Positions 58,620 to 64,000 of a stretch of 64,000 nt of DNA are shown here, one piece after another (the first letter of the stretch is position 1; every line of letters begins with the position of its first letter). The stretch is taken from positions 12,301,992 to 12,365,991 of the forward strand of contig OY821746.1 of the NCBI GenBank assembly GCA_963682055.1. The letters are read 5' to 3'. A model generated the notes under the pieces. The model saw only the letters and a program-made list of their open reading frames with translations. It had not been told where the DNA came from and did not search any database. Made by a program: the position numbers and the translations under genes. Origin of the DNA: Primula veris. Lineage: Eukaryota; Streptophyta; Magnoliopsida; Ericales; Primulaceae.

Positions 58620-59226
58620 CAACCCACAGTCCTGATTGTCGGTTGCAACTGAGATAATATATGAAATTATAACTGAGAAATCAAACAACGCGCACACATT
58701 TGCTAATGGAAAAATCAAATTTAATCTTTTATTTTTTTCATTATCATGTTGGTTTTTTTTAGTAACAAATTGTATGGCTTTAAAGAGAGCAAATATGTAA
58801 TGTGGGGGTTAAAATTAGCAGCACTGTTATTTGAAAAATGGGTGTTTAGACCATAGTTGTAAGGAGGTGAAACTGAAGCGGAAAACGAAAACACGAATTT
58901 GATTATATTTTGTAACCAACTAGTCATGCTTGTAATACTTGTGTATACATTTTCTTTCTCATTAAAGATTGAACTGAAGATTGAAACTTGATTCTAATCC
59001 AGTTTTATCTATCCGATGCTCGGAGCAAACCCCTTCAGGCAGGAATTTCTTTCAATTTAATTTAATGGATCTTTCCTTCCCATTTTGGCTCACTTGGTTC
59101 AAAATTTGTCATTTTGACTTGTTTTCAACTTTGTACCAATCATAAATCATTAATCAAAAAATATAACTCGAGTTGTTTTGATATTTAAGTTGGAAAGTAT
59201 ATAATATTAAACATGAACTTTCCCAT
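58620..59226. other. Intergenic before the second Copia element
   Basis: No gene seen. The sequence ends at the LTR start. Confidence 0.4.
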
Positions 59227-59427
59227 TGTTGTAAGATTATTGGACTCTTGGGCTTTTACTTAATGGGCCCAGATGGGCTTGTAACCCTAACCCTCTATCT
59301 ATATAAAGAGGGATGTGGGTCTTGTATTTGACATTCCATTCATATTCATTCATAATAAAGACTATACCGTTCTCCCCTCTCTTTACTTCTGTCTTCCTAT
59401 ATACGTAGCTAATAGTGTATTACAACA
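59227..59427 (+). repeat. 5' LTR of the second Copia element (201 bp)
   Basis: Begins TGTTGTAAGATT and ends ATTACAACA. TATA at 59300-59308 (TATATAAAG) and AATAAA at 59354-59359 lie in promoter and poly(A) positions. Confidence 0.9.
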
Positions 59428-60426
59428 TGTTATCAGCACTTTGCTCGCGGATACTAAGATATACGATCGCGGATATTAGAGATTTTGGGTAAATCGCTAC
59501 GATTATGGGTATACAGTATAAACCTTGAGGTTTATCCGGATTTAATTGGATTATTGCTATATCGAACTTTATCAAAATAGCGTGTGCAAGGTACACAATT
59601 TTTTTTTGAAATCTAGTGTAACCAGCCGTTTACTATATATATACATGCGTGATATTATATTGAAATTGATATGGCATGATTACACGTACTTAATTAATCA
59701 ACCAGGCTACGTGTAAAAAAAAGAAAAAAAAAAATACTTGGACTTCTGTAATTTTCTTTTGAATAGGTTATTCAGGCAAGTATGTTTGCTGCACACATAT
59801 ATACTATACTTGTTTGCATGTGAATTGATTAATGTGAAATAAGTACAATCACCATATACCATTCAGGCATTTTTCAAAATCTAGTCAACATATGAATTTG
59901 CATATGAATTTACGTGTATAAATTCCAAATTATAACTTGATATTTGTTTGACCTAATCAATTCGGCTCCTTAACCGAGAGAATTTATAGTGCTACTGGAA
60001 TTATTGGTGTAACTGTCATCATTAATAATACATAAATCTTTGTACAATCCCTGTTTTAGAATAAACAGCATGATTTGATTGGATGTTAACAATGATTGTG
60101 TTATAATCGTATATTCTAAAGAACTGCATGTTTGTAAACTTATTTATTGCAAATGTAATATGGTAATTAACCTAAGAATATATTATGTACATGATTTAGT
60201 TACCATGTATAGAACTTACACATATAGCAATAGAATAATTAAATATTGAGTAATATATTGCTTAGTGTAAATTGGTAAATTTAGATTGTGCTAATATGTA
60301 CTACCATGCTACTGTTATTTTATTTAATCATGCAAGCAGGTACAATCTATGTATTTATTTATTGCCATGAATGGTAAAATTGCGAAATCATATATATTCA
60401 CATTTAAGTTGGAAAAATTATGAACC

Positions 60427-60660
60427 TTCCCCAAATAGGCTCACCTATTTGGATACGATGTCTAGGAAAGATATAGGCGGAAGTCGATATCCTAATGAGG
60501 TCGGGTTTTAAGTGGCATTCGTGCCCTCCACCCTCACCGTCTTTTCTGGTCGTTTTTCAAGTAGAGCTACCGAAAGGGGTTGACTAAATAATAATTTCCC
60601 CGAGTGTGTTTATATAGTGATGTATGTTTCGCCGAATTGGTGTCTCTGTATCGACCTGTC
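60427..60660 (+). ncRNA. Conserved leader of the second Copia copy (hairpin plus uORF)
   Basis: Counterpart of 33195-33450. The 9-bp stem with CTCA loop is intact at 60431-60452, and the uORF 60458-60511 (MSRKDIGGSRYPNEVGF) is intact in length, although the gag and pol of this copy are wrecked. Confidence 0.6.
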
Positions 60661-60779
60661 GTTCGATCAATGAGAACCTATTCACATTACAAGCAAAACT
60701 ATTTTTCGAACCTGTCGTTTCGAAATAAAGTTTATGATTGTGCAAACCATAAACATATAAACCAGTCGTTTTATATGAT

Positions 60780-63700
60780 AAATAATCCAGAACTCCCAAC
60801 ACATGTTGGATGCCATCTATGATGAGAAAAATCGTAAAAACATACTTGCGAAATGACTGTTTAAACGTTGATTTTAATCCGTCACCACATGTTACTCACC
60901 CTGATGTGTGAAAATGTGATGCCCAAATTTTTTTTGGATGCCATCTTTGATGAGTAAAACACGAGTTTGTTGTTACTCACCCTCGAGATGAATGCTAAGG
61001 CGTTGATTTTATTCCGCCGCCACATTTGAGACGCGATGACGTCTATGGTGAACAAATGTCTGAAATTGACATATTGGAGCTATCCTTCACCAAAATACTA
61101 GCTTGGAAATTGTATTCCATAAGCAGTATCGTGAATTTATATTCACCATATTCCTTTATCGCTCATCTGTTATTGGATAAAAAAAATTACCCCGGTGAGT
61201 AGTTTTAATCCTATTGGGTCAATGGCAAATTGTTTGCCTGATATTAATGCTCTTCGTGTATATTTTTTTTCACGAATCGAGAACCGAGACAAGTGTTATT
61301 TGCCTCGAACTGTCGCGATCCCGATGAATCGCCTAGCCAAGCGAGATTTTAGACAATCGTCAAAATCGAAAACCTGTGGCTCCAAGACAGTAATTGAAAG
61401 GAACAATATGACACATTGTCACAAAGCAAGATATAATGCTCAAGGAGCCAACTCTATGCTATAAAGACAAAGGTCATGCACGGTTACTCCTTAAATAGTT
61501 CACAACTATTATAAAGGTGGAAAAACCGATGCTAATGTGGTTAAAGTTAATTGAAAGGAAACTATTGAGACCCCCGATTTTGTGGCTCAAATGAGTTTGA
61601 TACCTTTTTTTATTGATTTTGATAAATCATTGAGCCATTTTTTCGCTCATCTGGATTATGTTTTTCCATTTGGATTATGATTTTTTCCATTTGGACATAC
61701 TTTTGGATTATGGTTTGCCTGTTTATGAAATTTCTCGAAATAATTTAAAGTGTTTTGAGCAAATTCCTTTGACAAATGTGACCAAACTTTAAATTATGAA
61801 ATTTTAGGCAATACTTGTGGGATAGTTGATTTTTTTGGAAATAGTGGGTAACAGTGTACCACATAATTTCACCAACTACTTGCCTAAAAGAGTACTCAGT
61901 GACAACGATTCTGGACCTGTCGTTCCAAAATCAAAATCTTTGGTAAAACCAAAATTGATTTGTCAAATATGAGGTCTTATACTCATGTAGGTCCTGTCGT
62001 ACCTTGTTGAGTTATAAAATATTCGAGAAAACCAGTGTTATCTGGTAATAGCTCATGAAAGAATTAAAATTTCTTTACATAGCCTCCATTCAATACGACC
62101 AAAAGCGTATTTTAGAGGAGTTGAAATGTCTTTCAAGTGGTTGCTACCACATTCTTTAAAGCATTTAAAATTACCTTATCATTTCGCCTGTCGTCGAAAT
62201 GATGAATGATTTAAATGCTAAGACATGATTGTCTGTACTATCATTCGCCTGTCGTCGATTGATAAGAGCATTTTGATATTGTGGCATTGACCGGATGAGA
62301 TATTCCCGGGTCAAAAGACGATGCTTGATTTATAATCGCATCGCATTTGGATTCTCTCATAGAATATATTTCGTAATTAATCCGAAATTCATGCCACTAA
62401 TGCTTACTTTGAAAGACTAGTATGTGTAAAGATCACGAAATGAACTCGTAGAATTCTTGCAAATAATTGAAGGAGTTATTGTGGACTTATCCAACCATAA
62501 GACGGACTATAAATATAAATGGTTATGGTTGATGCATCGACAATATGGTCACATTTTAATGTTGTCCACATAAATGCAGCACTTTCCAAACTTTTAGCCC
62601 TATCATTAAGTTGATGGCTCATGATCCGGATTATCCTGAAAAGTCTAGTCGACTTGATAATTCCGAAGAGTAAAAATCGAAATTTCGATTTGAATTACTT
62701 GAGTTTGGAAATTGAAATTGAACATCCTGTCGATTATGTTCAGACCCAAATGGACTCACGGAAAGTTTGATGATGCGACTGCAAATGATTGCACACATTT
62801 CTTGGTCTTACGCACCAAGATTTATATTTCCGTGTGGGGTTATGCTATTTTGCTGCATTGGTCCGTTATGAGGCCCATAGACACTCAAACACCATATGCG
62901 TACCAGCTGGTTACTGGTTATGAGCCAGAAGTCTCATATTAACGCGTGTTTAGAGTGATTAATTAATATTTTGATTGAGCCGCTCTAGCGTTCAAAATAT
63001 GGACCTCTGAAGGGGACATAAGTCGATTATGAATCTCCTGCCTATCATTTGATAGAGTAACCTTGGCAAGCGATCTCTTTACCGCATGATATGCGAAAGT
63101 GACATCGCTAAGACTGTTCTTCCCGTCGTTAGGGGGAGATTTGCACGTTACCGTTGATAAGGAACGACATGAAGTAACGTGGCATAACCCACTCAGTCTT
63201 AGCTTGATCCCCAAAACTGCACTTAGTGATAAGTAAGTGCATAGACTCCCTCAAGTCTAACTAAATGCCAGACGCATTTAATGACTTTATGAGATGTCAC
63301 GAGATCATTTATACCTACTGGAAAATGCTTGCAAGGATAGACGTCCCTGTCGGACGCCGTGTTCCTGTCGTAACACGTTGCTTTGGCCGAACCCGCCAAG
63401 CAAAGGACGCTGTCGTCGGCCGTCAGTCTGTCGTCCTTCCCAAGATATGAGGAAGTTGACCGGTTCTTAATTCGTTCAGCCCTAGAGGTGGTGAACTGAA
63501 ACTCGTTTGTTGCACGAGATTATAAAGGATCAAGGAGATGTGTGATTTCCTCCTCATCCTAAGAATCTCGAAATATCTGTCGATCATGATATCTTAGACG
63601 ATATTGAAGCGAAACGAGACTGTCATTGATTACTTGTTCATATATTCGGTGACGACTGATAATATGAACAAATTATGACAGAGAACCATGTACCGTTGAC

Positions 63701-64000
63701 TGAAGTCAACGTAGAATAGACTGTACTAATGGAAACTTGCAATCCAAGTAGACTCCTTAGGGAAAGTGTGTTCGGACCTATAGTTCCAACACCACCAATG
63801 TTAAACGAGTTCGTTTATTTGGTTATTCGTAAGGAAAAGTGATGAGAATAATGAGATTGTAGAATGCTCGCCTAGTAGCGCAAGGCTTCTCTCACACCTT
63901 GGAATTGATTACGAGATGGTTGATTTCCTCGTAATGGACATTATAACAGTCCCCTACTTTACCAGTTTAGTAGTTTCCGAAAAACTGAGTATGCAGCCAT
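60780..64000 (+). pseudogene. Decayed Copia gag-pol
   Basis: Islands match the first element by position: gag near 60805 (LDVIYAED-like, here MLDAIYDEK); protease region near 61890; pre-integrase near 62095 (YDQKRILEELKCLSSG-like); integrase near 62560-62990 (WGYAIL, YQLVTGYEPE); the integrase C-terminus near 63120-63185 (LHVTVDKERHEVTWH-like); the variable tail with MPDAFND at 63265; and the RT start near 63760 (VFGPIVPTPP). The gag N-terminus appears deleted. Frames change many times, so no product is possible. Confidence 0.8.

Larger units (their letters stand above)
59227..64000 (+). mobile_element. Second Copia element of the same family, old, 3' part beyond window
   Basis: Plus strand. 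The 5' LTR is 59227-59427, followed by TGTTATCAGCACTTTGC, then the same leader, gag, protease, integrase and RT order as 27470-35259, read to the RT N-terminus at the window end. The coding part has many stops and frameshifts, with only islands of recognisable protein. The LTR differs in length and most sequence from that of the first element, but both start TGTTGTAA and carry TATATAAAG. So it is a sister subfamily and not a recent copy. Confidence 0.88.

Noticed and set aside
61195..61464. 89-residue ORF in the second Copia element
   Set aside because: It corresponds to scrambled gag sequence (Arg/Pro-rich part and zinc-knuckle region of the sister copy) and is not an independent gene.

Overview
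This is nuclear DNA from a flowering plant, most likely a eudicot. Evidence: AT-rich intergenic DNA full of LTR retrotransposons, short GT-AG introns, and plant-type genes (a LEA-2/NHL protein, an organellar bS16 ribosomal protein, a CCCH zinc-finger protein and a class A heat shock factor). The species cannot be named from the sequence alone.

Layout. 1-15701: an almost complete Ty3/Gypsy element of the Tat lineage on the minus strand (LTR 15128-15701, partial partner LTR 1-165). Its gag-pol (10208-15048) is broken by stops, a frameshift and a deletion that removed the protease. Between pol and the 3' LTR lies about 9 kb whose coding sequence runs on the opposite (+) strand: five small coiled-coil genes, each with its own TATA box (409-4406), then a decayed multi-exon gene resembling the putative gypsy-type transposon (Transposase_28) family (5114-9238), then two tandem arrays that share an 86-bp period. 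15702-19361: intergenic, with a TIR-bounded element holding a TA-punctuated tandem array. 19362-19994: a LEA-2/NHL membrane protein gene. 21862-26426 (-): a three-exon bS16 (RPS16) gene. 27470-35259 (-): a Copia retrotransposon with a perfect 5-bp target duplication (AAAAC), inserted between two divergent genes. 35583-43207 (+): a nine-exon gene for a three-finger CCCH protein resembling Arabidopsis EMB1789, with an internal exon triplication and a MITE in intron 4. 44861-51805: a foldback-like structure about 7 kb long, with inverted termini and four arrays of a 31-bp repeat. 52504-55512 (+): a class A heat shock transcription factor. 59227-64000: the 5' part of a second, much older Copia copy of the same family on the plus strand, cut by the window end.

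The host genes are housekeeping or regulatory and are not a pathway cluster. The RPS16 and CCCH genes are divergent neighbours whose roughly 1.4-kb intergenic region was split by the Copia insertion. The most unusual parts are the antisense mini-gene array inside the Tat element, the foldback-like satellite structure, the exon triplication in the CCCH gene, and a conserved leader (hairpin plus 17-codon upstream ORF) shared by the two Copia copies.
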